Of a DNA stretch of 64,000 nucleotides, positions 36,439-43,880 are shown one piece after another. How positions within the stretch are numbered: the stretch's first letter is position 1; each line of letters opens with the position of its first letter. The translations under genes and the position numbers were made by a program. The notes below the pieces were generated by a model. The model worked only from the letters and a program-made list of their open reading frames with translations, ran no database searches and was not told the DNA's origin. Origin of the DNA: DT-110 sp030148525 (GTDB lineage: Bacteria > Bacteroidota > Bacteroidia > Chitinophagales > Saprospiraceae); assembly GCA_965227445.1 (NCBI GenBank), contig OZ245751.1, forward strand, positions 992,001 through 1,056,000, written 5' to 3'.

Positions 36439-38292
36439 ATGGCTAATGTAGCAACACAAACTCCGACGTACAACGATGACATGTTGATTCAGGAGCTGGG
36501 GTATGATGATCACTTCCATGAGCATCATCACGGCGACAAATATCAATCGAACTTCATCACCACATATATCTTTAGTCAGGATCACAAGATGATTGCCAAG
36601 CAATTCCTGATCACTGGTATGATCTGGGCCATCATCGGTGGTTTAATGTCTTTGGTATTTCGCTTGCAACTCGGTTTTCCCGAAGAAAGCCTGGCCTGGC
36701 TGAAACCAGTACTCGGCAAATGGATTACCATTAATGATGCAGGTATCGGTACCCTTGATCCCGATTTCTACTACGCACTGGTTACCATGCACGGTACCAT
36801 TTTGGTTTTCTTCGTACTGACAGCTGGTTTGAGTGGTACGTTTTCCAACTTATTGATTCCATTGCAGCTGGGAGCCCGTGATATGGCCTCTCCGCTATTA
36901 AATATGATGTCCTACTGGTTCTTTTTCCTGGCGGGAGCTATTATGCTTTCCTCCTTGTTTCTCAGTACCGGACCATTTATGGGTGGATGGACGGCGTATC
37001 CGCCGCTCAGTATTTTACCACAAGCCTCAACGGGTTCGGGAGCGGGAATGACGCTCTGGACGCTCTCATTGGTTTTCTTTGTTGTGTCCGTATTACTTGG
37101 CGGTATTAACTACATCACCACGGTTCTGAACCTGCGTACCAAAGGGATGAGCATGTGGCGTATGCCGCTGACCATCTGGGCCTTTTTCATTACGGCAATC
37201 ATTGGTCTGCTGTCATTCCCGGTACTCGTATCTGCGTTCTTCCTGGTCATGTGTGACCGTGGATTGGGTACGAGCTTCTTCCTGAGTGAGATTTACATTG
37301 GTGGTCAGGCACTGGATCACGTAGGTGGTTCTCCTATCCTGTACCAGCACTTGTTCTGGTTCCTCGGACACCCTGAGGTATACATTATCATCTTGCCAGC
37401 TATGGGTATTGTGTCAGAGGTACTCAGTGTACACGCCCGCAAACCAATCTTTGGCTATAAAGCGATGGTGTACTCCATGTTGGCAATTGCCTTCTTGTCT
37501 TTTATTGTGTGGGCACACCACATGTTTATGTCAGGTGTGAACCCATTCATCTCTAACTTCTTCGTAATCTTTACTCTGATTATTGCGGTACCGTCCGCGG
37601 TCAAGGTATTCAACTGGATTGCGACCCTATACGGTGGTAATATCCGATTCAATCCGGCTAGCATGTTCGGAATCGGGTTCGTTTCTATGTTTATTTCTGG
37701 TGGTCTGACTGGTATTTTCCTCGGTAACTCCGCCATTGATATTCAATTGCACGATACGTACTTCGTAGTGGCTCACTTCCACATTGTGATGGGGGTTGCG
37801 GCTTTCTTCGGTATGTATGCTGGTGTGTACCACTGGTTCCCGAAAATGTACGGTCGGTTTATGAACGATACCCTGGGTAAGATTCATTTCTGGGGTACCA
37901 TCATTGGCGCCTACGTGATTTTCTGGCCCATGCACTATTTAGGTATGGCCGGGGTTCCACGTCGTTACTACCGCTTTGATTCTTTCCAGGCTTTCTCGCA
38001 CTTCGATGATATGAACAAGCTGATTACTATTGGTGCGATCCTGACCTTTGCGGTACAGATCCTGTTCGTGATCAACTTCTTCTACAGCATCTGGAAGGGT
38101 AAGAAGATGACAACCAAGAATCCGTACAATGCCAATACGCTGGAATGGACTACACCCATTGATCGCATTCACGGTAACTGGCCGGGGAAAATTCCTACGG
38201 TTCAGCGCTGGGCATATGATTACGGTAAAGATGGAAAAGAATTTATTCCACAGGTTCAGCCTCTTGCTGAAGGAGAAACAGATGGCCATTAG
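36439..38292 (+). CDS. coxA: cytochrome c oxidase subunit I (A1-type heme-copper oxidase)
   Basis: 617 residues, twelve or more helices. Heme a ligands His118 (TMHGT) and His448; heme a3 ligand His446 (VAHFHIV). CuB ligands His311 (GHPEVY) and His360-His361 (WAHHMF). Tyr315 for the His-Tyr cross-link and Glu313 are both in HPEVY, and Asp148 (ARDMASPLLN) fits the D-channel entry, giving an A1 subtype. It reduces oxygen to water and pumps protons. The N-terminal 35 residues are cytoplasmic and His-rich (DDHFHEHHHGDKY). Confidence 0.97.
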   Translation: MANVATQTPTYNDDMLIQELGYDDHFHEHHHGDKYQSNFITTYIFSQDHKMIAKQFLITGMIWAIIGGLMSLVFRLQLGFPEESLAWLKPVLGKWITINDAGIGTLDPDFYYALVTMHGTILVFFVLTAGLSGTFSNLLIPLQLGARDMASPLLNMMSYWFFFLAGAIMLSSLFLSTGPFMGGWTAYPPLSILPQASTGSGAGMTLWTLSLVFFVVSVLLGGINYITTVLNLRTKGMSMWRMPLTIWAFFITAIIGLLSFPVLVSAFFLVMCDRGLGTSFFLSEIYIGGQALDHVGGSPILYQHLFWFLGHPEVYIIILPAMGIVSEVLSVHARKPIFGYKAMVYSMLAIAFLSFIVWAHHMFMSGVNPFISNFFVIFTLIIAVPSAVKVFNWIATLYGGNIRFNPASMFGIGFVSMFISGGLTGIFLGNSAIDIQLHDTYFVVAHFHIVMGVAAFFGMYAGVYHWFPKMYGRFMNDTLGKIHFWGTIIGAYVIFWPMHYLGMAGVPRRYYRFDSFQAFSHFDDMNKLITIGAILTFAVQILFVINFFYSIWKGKKMTTKNPYNANTLEWTTPIDRIHGNWPGKIPTVQRWAYDYGKDGKEFIPQVQPLAEGETDGH

Positions 38293-38348
38293 GAGCCGAT
38301 CTTCTGTGTAAGCTGAATAATATTGAACTGACGATATTCCATAACGCT

Positions 38349-38384
38349 GCAAAGGAGGTAATTGGCGACAATTGCCTCCTTTGC
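38349..38384 (+). terminator. strong hairpin between coxA and ctaB
   Basis: A 16-bp stem GCAAAGGAGGTAATTG / CAATTGCCTCCTTTGC with one wobble pair and a GCGA (GNRA) tetraloop. Only a short T-run follows, so partial termination or mRNA stabilisation of the coxA transcript is likely. Confidence 0.65.
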
Positions 38385-38413
38385 CATACCTGCAGAGAAG
38401 TAGTACTTTTTTG
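38380..38413 (+). promoter_or_regulatory. candidate ctaB promoter
   Basis: TTTG (38380-38383), 20-bp spacer, then TACTTTTTTG, a -7 box with two extra T residues. The -33 element overlaps the hairpin's 3' arm. It would allow ctaB-coxC-ctaF transcription independent of coxA. Confidence 0.35.
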
Positions 38414-38434
38414 CGCTAGTAAATAAGCACAAAC

Positions 38435-39337
38435 GTGTCTGTACAAAGCAAGGTAGAACAGGGTAATGTCTGGAGTGGCATGTGGCAAAAGGCCAACGAC
38501 TATAAAATGTTGGTCAAATTACGGCTGTCGCTAACGGTGGTCTTTTCCTCCGTTATGGCTTACCTGATTGCCCTGGAAGGATCGGCTCAGTGGTGGCCTC
38601 TGGCCGTGTTGTCACTCGGTGGCTTTCTGGTAACCGGTGCTGCCAACACACTGAATCAGGTGCTCGAAAAAGACTTCGACTCCCTGATGAAGCGCACGGC
38701 CGACCGGCCATTAGCTGCAGGACGCATGAAAACCAGCGAAGCTGTTCTGGCGGCTGGTTTTATGAGTATGGCCGGTATTATGTTGTTGGCACTATTCAAC
38801 CTCTGGGCCTCGTTCTTTGGTACCCTGGCTTTGGTCACCTATGCATTTGTATATACGCCCCTTAAGCGGATATCTCCGATCGCGGTTGTGGTGGGAGCGG
38901 TCCCCGGAGCATTACCCACCCTGATCGGGGTAGTAGCGGCTCAGGGGGAACTTACTGTCCTCGGTCTGGGACTTTTTAGCCTGCAGTTTTTGTGGCAATT
39001 TCCCCATTTCTGGTCTATCGGATGGCTCGGATTTGATGATTACCACAAGGCGGGATACAAGCTGATGCCCGTCAAAGATGGTGAGCGCGATCGCAATATT
39101 GGTTTGCAGTCAACCCTGTATGCCTTGTTATTATTGCCGGTCGGAGTAGTGCCGTTTTACCTGGGTCAAACGGGTTTCGTATCCCTGATAATCGTCACCG
39201 TGTTGACGCTGGGTTACGTGGCATTTTCCTGGAATTTTTATCGCAAGAATGATCGAAAGTCAGCTCTGATGCTGATGTTTTACTCCTTCGTATACATTCC
39301 TGCATCTTTGCTGGCCCTGGTTATTGATAAACTATAA
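38435..39337 (+). CDS. ctaB: protoheme IX farnesyltransferase (heme O synthase)
   Basis: 300 residues with a GTG start; nine membrane helices of the UbiA prenyltransferase superfamily. The first Asp-rich motif is NTLNQVLEKDFDSLMKRT, followed by RPLAAGRM; VYTPLKR and GDYHKAGYKLMPV-like segments follow later. It attaches a farnesyl group to heme b, giving heme O, the precursor of heme A for the oxidase subunits. It overlaps neither neighbour and sits 12 bp before coxC1. Confidence 0.95.
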   Translation: MSVQSKVEQGNVWSGMWQKANDYKMLVKLRLSLTVVFSSVMAYLIALEGSAQWWPLAVLSLGGFLVTGAANTLNQVLEKDFDSLMKRTADRPLAAGRMKTSEAVLAAGFMSMAGIMLLALFNLWASFFGTLALVTYAFVYTPLKRISPIAVVVGAVPGALPTLIGVVAAQGELTVLGLGLFSLQFLWQFPHFWSIGWLGFDDYHKAGYKLMPVKDGERDRNIGLQSTLYALLLLPVGVVPFYLGQTGFVSLIIVTVLTLGYVAFSWNFYRKNDRKSALMLMFYSFVYIPASLLALVIDKL

Positions 39338-39349
39338 GAATTTACAAGA

Positions 39350-39934
39350 ATGAGCATGGCAATGACAACCGGAGGGTATAATCGAAGTCGAATCCATCCA
39401 AAGAAATTCACGCTATTAGTGGCTTGCGCCAGTATGGTGATGATGTTTGCGGCTTTTACCAGTGCGTACATTGTGCGCAAAGCTGCTGGTAACTGGCTCG
39501 AGTTTGAATTACCCAATGTTTTTTACATCAGTACTGCCGTACTCATCCTGAGTAGTTTGCTCCTGCACGGCAGTTATATAGCCTTTATGCGTCGTAATCC
39601 CACCCTCTACAAGGGGCTGATGATTGTGGCCGCAGTGGCAGGTTTTGGATTTATTCTGTTACAATGGGAAGGATGGCAAGCTATGCAGGCCATCGGAGCG
39701 GGACTGCGTACTAATCCTTCCAGTTCGTTTGTGTACGTTATTTCCGGTGTGCATGCTGCCCACGTTTTGGGTGGAATCGCCGTACTGGCAGTAGCTTTGA
39801 TACACGCCTTCGGTTTACCCTATAAGTTAACCCGTCGGCGAAAACTACGGTTTGAAATGACCTTAATATACTGGCATTTTGTAGATTTGCTCTGGATTTA
39901 CTTGCTGGTGTTTTTTGTTATGCAGCAATCCTGA
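39350..39934 (+). CDS. cytochrome c oxidase subunit III-like protein 1
   Basis: 194 residues, five membrane helices, subunit III superfamily. Signatures are SSSFVYVISGVHAAHVLGGIAVLA (in two pieces) and the terminal LIYWHFVDLLWIYLLVFFVM. It corresponds to the truncated five-helix form of subunit III. Together with the longer paralog downstream it forms a tandem subunit III pair, normal for ACIII-linked caa3 loci of Bacteroidota. Confidence 0.93.
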   Translation: MSMAMTTGGYNRSRIHPKKFTLLVACASMVMMFAAFTSAYIVRKAAGNWLEFELPNVFYISTAVLILSSLLLHGSYIAFMRRNPTLYKGLMIVAAVAGFGFILLQWEGWQAMQAIGAGLRTNPSSSFVYVISGVHAAHVLGGIAVLAVALIHAFGLPYKLTRRRKLRFEMTLIYWHFVDLLWIYLLVFFVMQQS

Positions 39935-39967
39935 TAGGATATAAACAAACATTAAAGATATACGCTA

Positions 39968-40912
39968 ATGGCGAATACTGACACAGTACTGGAACACGAT
40001 GTTCATGACGAACAGGGTAGTGACTGGTCCGGTGGTACGGCTCCCTTCAAGGCGAGCTACGGCAAATTGATGATGTGGTACTTTTTGCTTTCGGATGCCT
40101 TTACTTTTGCAGGGTTTCTGATAGCTTATGGTGCGTTGCGCTTCAGTTCTCCGACCTGGCCGGTACCTGATTTTGTTTTCTCTACAGCTCCATTCGGTAT
40201 CCACGATGCTCCGCTGATCTTCGTTACCGTAATGTCATTCCTGCTGATTATCAGCTCGGTTACTATGGTACGTGCGGTACAGGAGGGGCACCGCGAAAAC
40301 CAAAACGGTGCGCTGTTCTGGTTGGTGTTAACCATTTTAGGTGGTCTCGGTTTCTTGGGCTGCCAAGCATGGGAGTGGACCAACCTGATTGCTACGGAAC
40401 ACATGAGTGTAACGACCAACCCCTTTGGTACCCACACGGCTGCCGGAGTTTACCTCAACGAAGACGGATCCGAATCCGATGAGGTCTTTGACGCCGGTGA
40501 TTCCTACCTCATGCACAAAGCAGGGGGCGGGCATGGAGAAGGTGAAGGACACGGAGACGACCACGCCGGTGAGCACGATTATTCACAAGGCGATCACGCC
40601 GGCTATTTCGTGGATGACCGCAACTTTATTCACCGCAAATTTAAGGTGACGGAAGGCCCCGATGCCGGGCAGGTCAAAACGGAATCATTTGGACCTAAAG
40701 CCTTTGGCGCTCTGTTCTTCTTTATTACCGGGTTCCATGGATTTCACGTATTCTCGGGAGTGGTCTTTCTGATCATTATTGCCATCAACGTTGCCAGCGG
40801 TATTTACGTACAGCGCAAAAACGGGTACGAGATGGTCGAAAAGATCGGCTTGTATTGGCACTTTGTAGACTTGGTATGGGTATTTGTATTCCTGGTATTT
40901 TACCTCTTATAA
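39968..40912 (+). CDS. cytochrome c oxidase subunit III-like protein 2 with His-rich insertion
   Basis: 314 residues. Helices include MMWYFLLSDAFTFAGFLIAYG, FVTVMSFLLIISSVTMV and the conserved GFHGFHVFSGVVFLI and YWHFVDLVWVFVFLVFYLL at the C-terminus. Between the third and fourth helices is an extra loop of roughly 110 residues (about 145-245) with a Gly/His/Asp/Glu-rich stretch (GGGHGEGEGHGDDHAGEHDY). The insert explains the size difference from the 194-residue paralog. A metal-binding or docking role is possible; the sequence does not decide. Confidence 0.93.
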   Translation: MANTDTVLEHDVHDEQGSDWSGGTAPFKASYGKLMMWYFLLSDAFTFAGFLIAYGALRFSSPTWPVPDFVFSTAPFGIHDAPLIFVTVMSFLLIISSVTMVRAVQEGHRENQNGALFWLVLTILGGLGFLGCQAWEWTNLIATEHMSVTTNPFGTHTAAGVYLNEDGSESDEVFDAGDSYLMHKAGGGHGEGEGHGDDHAGEHDYSQGDHAGYFVDDRNFIHRKFKVTEGPDAGQVKTESFGPKAFGALFFFITGFHGFHVFSGVVFLIIIAINVASGIYVQRKNGYEMVEKIGLYWHFVDLVWVFVFLVFYLL

Positions 40913-40957
40913 CCCGTACGAATCCGAATTACGATAAACGCAAATTAATCTGGCATC

Positions 40958-41392
40958 ATGTCTGAACATCTCAGCTACGAAGAAAGTATCAAAAAAGTAT
41001 ATAAAGGCCTGGGCCTTCTGGCCGTAGTTACGCTGGTCGAGGTATTTATTTCTCTTCTGGGTAAAGGCTACGTTCCCGGGTTCAAATGGGTAGAAAACTA
41101 TCAGGTTGCTCTTGGTTTTGTTGCCATTGGCCTGATCGTTCTGTCGCTCTATAAGGCCTACTTCATTATTTACGAATTCATGCACATGCGCTACGAGGTG
41201 AAAGGCCTGGCAGTGAGTGTGCTATTGCCTACCGTCCTGTTGATTTGGGCAATAATCGCCTTTTTTCAGGAGGGAAATGCCTGGAAGAGCCGTCGTCAGC
41301 AAATCGAGGAAAAGAATAAGGAAGAGGTGGAATCTGCACCCCTCGAAGGAGCTATTCCCGCCGATACCTACCGTCTCGATAATTTGGGCTAA
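40958..41392 (+). CDS. ctaF: cytochrome c oxidase subunit IV
   Basis: 144 residues, three or four helices, prokaryotic cytochrome c oxidase subunit IV family (KKVYKGLGLLAVVTLVEVFISLLG, YKAYFIIYEFMHMRYE, LLPTVLLIWAIIAFFQEG). A soluble C-tail of about 45 residues follows. It is the last oxidase structural gene and ends 23 bp before a strong terminator. Confidence 0.88.
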   Translation: MSEHLSYEESIKKVYKGLGLLAVVTLVEVFISLLGKGYVPGFKWVENYQVALGFVAIGLIVLSLYKAYFIIYEFMHMRYEVKGLAVSVLLPTVLLIWAIIAFFQEGNAWKSRRQQIEEKNKEEVESAPLEGAIPADTYRLDNLG

Positions 41393-41415
41393 CGCTCGGA
41401 TATTACGGACTTAGG

Positions 41416-41453
41416 GAGGCGGAAAGGCAAGGCTTTTCCGCCTCTCTTTTTTT
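41416..41453 (+). terminator. rho-independent terminator after ctaF
   Basis: GAGGCGGAAA (41416-41425) pairs with TTTCCGCCTC (41435-41444) and is followed by TCTTTTTTTT. It separates the oxidase structural genes from the assembly genes downstream. Confidence 0.85.
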
Positions 41454-41514
41454 GGGTGGCGGTCACAACAATCCTCCTGCTTGGAGGTTACACCAATTAC
41501 TAACTGAAATTGCT

Positions 41515-42126
41515 ATGGCTAAAAAAAGAAACTGGACCCAAATTGGCATACTCCTCCTGTTTTTGGTGGGATTTCCGGTGATCAGTTATTTCTACCTGAA
41601 AAAAGGTTACGATTATCGGGTAGATGCCATGCGGGAGCTGCAGGAATACGCCCCCTTGCCAATGGCACCTCCAACGGACGTGTGGGGTGACAGCCTGCAG
41701 GCTGGCCGCGATATCGTACTACTGCATTTTATAGACCTTGAAAATGCCGATCAACGCGATCTTATCGGAAAGTACATGGGCGAAATCCATGAGCAATTCG
41801 ATGGTGTCGAACGCGTCCAGTTCTGGGCAGGTTTCGAACCGGCTGATTCGATGCAAATCAAGGCTTTTTTGGACAACTATACATTGCGGGACCCGAACCA
41901 ATACCGCGTGTTGGATCGCGCCTATTTCACCGATGATTTTGCCTTTCTGGAAGACGGCGTTACCTCAAAACCCTTCGTGATGCTTTCGGATACAACGGGC
42001 ACAATTCGCAACTTTTACAACCTGGAAAATGGTAATGAACTGGTGCGCCTGGTAGAGCATATAACCTATCTGATGCCTCCTGAAAAACGGAAACCCGCCA
42101 CCTTTAAACCAGAACAAGAGCTTTAG
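41515..42126 (+). CDS. Sco-like thioredoxin-fold protein lacking the CxxxC copper site
   Basis: 203 residues from the ATG at 41515. One N-terminal membrane helix (about 9-27), then an extracytoplasmic thioredoxin-like domain: RDIVLLHFIDLENADQRDLI, DGVERVQFWAGF, SKPFVMLSDTTGTIRNFYN. Bacteroidota oxidase loci usually have a SCO1/SenC copper chaperone at this position, with CxxxCP and a distal His. I find no cysteine anywhere in this protein, so canonical copper transfer or disulfide chemistry is excluded. It may be a degenerate Sco paralog with a structural role. It lies 3 bp before the DUF420 gene. Confidence 0.7.
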   Translation: MAKKRNWTQIGILLLFLVGFPVISYFYLKKGYDYRVDAMRELQEYAPLPMAPPTDVWGDSLQAGRDIVLLHFIDLENADQRDLIGKYMGEIHEQFDGVERVQFWAGFEPADSMQIKAFLDNYTLRDPNQYRVLDRAYFTDDFAFLEDGVTSKPFVMLSDTTGTIRNFYNLENGNELVRLVEHITYLMPPEKRKPATFKPEQEL

Positions 42127-42129
42127 ATC

Positions 42130-42705
42130 ATGGAGAAGAACCTGGAACTGGAAAAGAAACTCAATGTGGTAGCTGCGGTCATTACCGTAGCCGTTTTAAT
42201 CCTGGTCGGTTTGATGCGTCAGGTGAAAATTCCCCTGCCGGAGGGTGTTGATCTGCACTTTTTGGCACCTTTCCACGCGGGAGTGAATGCATTGACCGCC
42301 ATTGTCTTATTGTTTTCGCTGGTCTTTATAAAACAAAAGAAGGTGGAGCTTCACCGTAAGGCCAACTATACGGCTTTATTCCTATCGGTGCTTTTTATCC
42401 TGTCTTACGTAGCTTATCACTTTACCACCCCTTCCACGATCTACGGTGATGTGGATGGTAATGGTGTCCTCAGCGCAGCCGAACGCAGCGCAGCCGGAAG
42501 CGGAAGAACCTGGTACCTGGTCCTGTTGTTAAGCCACATAGGCCTGGCAGCCCTGAGCTTACCCTTCATTTTGTTGACTTTTATCCGGGCCTACACCAAT
42601 CAGTTTGAACGGCACCGTAAAATGGCTCGTTGGGTCTGGCCCGTCTGGTTTTACGTGGCACTCACCGGTCCCATCGTGTACTTCTTATTGCGACCGTACT
42701 ATTAG
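42130..42705 (+). CDS. DUF420/CtaM-like membrane protein with an EF-hand-type loop
   Basis: 191 residues, five helices, DUF420 family (CtaM-like), whose Firmicutes members are needed for heme-A oxidase function. Family features: PFHAGVNALTAIVLLFSLVFIK, ELHRKANYTALFLSVLF, LLLSHIGLAALSLPFILLT, FERHRKMARWVWPVWFYVALTG and YFLLRPYY. The loop between helices 3 and 4 reads DVDGNGVLSAAE, a canonical 12-residue EF-hand calcium loop (Asp1, Asp3, Asn5, Gly6, Leu8, Glu12), where other family members have a GGEG-type segment. Confidence 0.85.
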   Translation: MEKNLELEKKLNVVAAVITVAVLILVGLMRQVKIPLPEGVDLHFLAPFHAGVNALTAIVLLFSLVFIKQKKVELHRKANYTALFLSVLFILSYVAYHFTTPSTIYGDVDGNGVLSAAERSAAGSGRTWYLVLLLSHIGLAALSLPFILLTFIRAYTNQFERHRKMARWVWPVWFYVALTGPIVYFLLRPYY

Positions 42706-42723
42706 TGTCAAATTGCCGGAAGA

Positions 42724-42757
42724 CACAACCTTCGGGTTGTGCTATTCGTTTTTTTAT
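42724..42757 (+). terminator. TTCG-loop hairpin after the DUF420 gene
   Basis: CACAACC-TTCG-GGTTGTG (42724-42741) is a UUCG-capped stem followed within 10 bp by seven T residues. Probably a terminator or attenuator before the small CPMC gene. Confidence 0.7.
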
Positions 42758-42786
42758 CAGAGCTTTATACGGGAAAATGCAATACT

Positions 42787-43071
42787 ATGAATACCAGAGT
42801 TAATACCGTTCGATATATCACTCTATCCTTACTGATTCTTGTACTGATCTGTTTTGTCGGATTAGATGCAGCGGAGGCTCAATGCCCCATGTGCCGTATG
42901 TCGGCCGAGAGTAACCTCCAGAATGGGGGCACCGCGGGTAAGGGCCTGAACAACGGTATCCTCTATATGCTGGCAACGCCCTATCTCCTGATCGGTATTG
43001 TCGGATACGTTTGGTGGCGCAACCGCAACCGCAAGCAGAAAGAGGAGACTATCCAGTTCGACGACGAATAG
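42787..43071 (+). CDS. small CPMC-motif membrane protein, cox locus-associated
   Basis: 94 residues from the ATG at 42787. A signal-like N-terminal helix (about 10-31) is followed by AQCPMCRMSAESNLQNGG, then GKGLNNGILYMLATPYLLIGIVGYVWW, a second helix, and a charged tail. I know this pattern as a conserved uncharacterised Bacteroidota protein at the end of oxidase loci. The CxxC pair, the nearby Met residues and the Cys-free Sco-like protein upstream make it a candidate copper-binding assembly factor, but this is inference. Confidence 0.75.
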   Translation: MNTRVNTVRYITLSLLILVLICFVGLDAAEAQCPMCRMSAESNLQNGGTAGKGLNNGILYMLATPYLLIGIVGYVWWRNRNRKQKEETIQFDDE

Positions 43072-43078
43072 TACATCA

Positions 43079-43124
43079 GGTTTGAGGTTTGAGGTTTGAG
43101 GTGTGAGGTGTGAGGTTTTAGGTC
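43079..43124. repeat. heptanucleotide array GGTTTGA/GGTGTGA
   Basis: Six consecutive 7-bp units: GGTTTGA three times, GGTGTGA twice, GGTTTTA, then GGTC. It lies between the CPMC gene and the convergent beta-barrel gene. The same words recur at 51725-51752. Confidence 0.85.
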
Positions 43125-43138
43125 GAACTACACCTGAC

Positions 43139-43837
43139 CTATCGATCGCCGGAAAGGTAAACCAACCAACCGAAGACTCCAGATAAGCCAAAGTGTCGGG
43201 TTGACCCCTGGGCATCTCCATTGATGTTCCATATTCCCTGCATGTACCGCAATTCAGCAAAAAACCAGGGTTTACCCAAATCAAACTGGCCGCCAATACC
43301 CACGTTTACACCAAAATCGAAGCGATTATTGACACCCAGATTGATGTCTTCCAGGCCATTGTTTTCCATCAACAAATCGATTTCAAAATCACTGGTCAAA
43401 CCAGGGAGACCTTGTTCTCCCTTGAAAACTCGTCGGTTATTGAATGCAAAGTAGGGTCCAAATAGTACATACCAATCTGTATCCGATTTCTTGGATAGAT
43501 AGTATTTCAGGTGGGTGTTTAGTTGGAGATAATCGGTTACTACATCGCCGTCGAAAATAATAGTGTTGATCGCTACGGTTTGTTCAAAGGCTTCGTAGCC
43601 CCGCCGATTGTACATGAGTTCGGGTTGCAATGCCCACTTTTCTTTGATGTCAATTTGAGCCATCATTCCAAGAGACCATCCGGCCCGCAAGCTCGGAACT
43701 TCGGATAAATCTGAGTCAGATTCCTGGAGGGATGTGAGCTGTCCCGAAATATGTGGACCGAAAGCAACCTGCGCGGACAGGCAGCAGGCAAAGCCGCCAC
43801 AAAACAGCAAGGAAATCCAAAAACGTAGCTGATTCAT
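43139..43837 (-). CDS. outer-membrane beta-barrel protein
   Basis: 232 residues with a signal peptide (MNQLRFWISLLFCGGFACCLSAQ). Alternating polar and aromatic strands and typical barrel phrases (ALQPELMYNRRGYEAF, LQLNTHLKYYLS, FGVNVGIGGQFDLG, WFFAELRYMQGIWNIN) mark it as a PorT-like/opacity-type small barrel. The function is unknown. The C-terminal strand ends abruptly at SGDR, slightly short of a classic aromatic end. Confidence 0.8.
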   Translation of the reverse strand: MNQLRFWISLLFCGGFACCLSAQVAFGPHISGQLTSLQESDSDLSEVPSLRAGWSLGMMAQIDIKEKWALQPELMYNRRGYEAFEQTVAINTIIFDGDVVTDYLQLNTHLKYYLSKKSDTDWYVLFGPYFAFNNRRVFKGEQGLPGLTSDFEIDLLMENNGLEDINLGVNNRFDFGVNVGIGGQFDLGKPWFFAELRYMQGIWNINGDAQGSTRHFGLSGVFGWLVYLSGDR

Positions 43838-43880
43838 AGGATGTATTTTGTCATTTGATGCGGACCGAAAATACGGTTTT

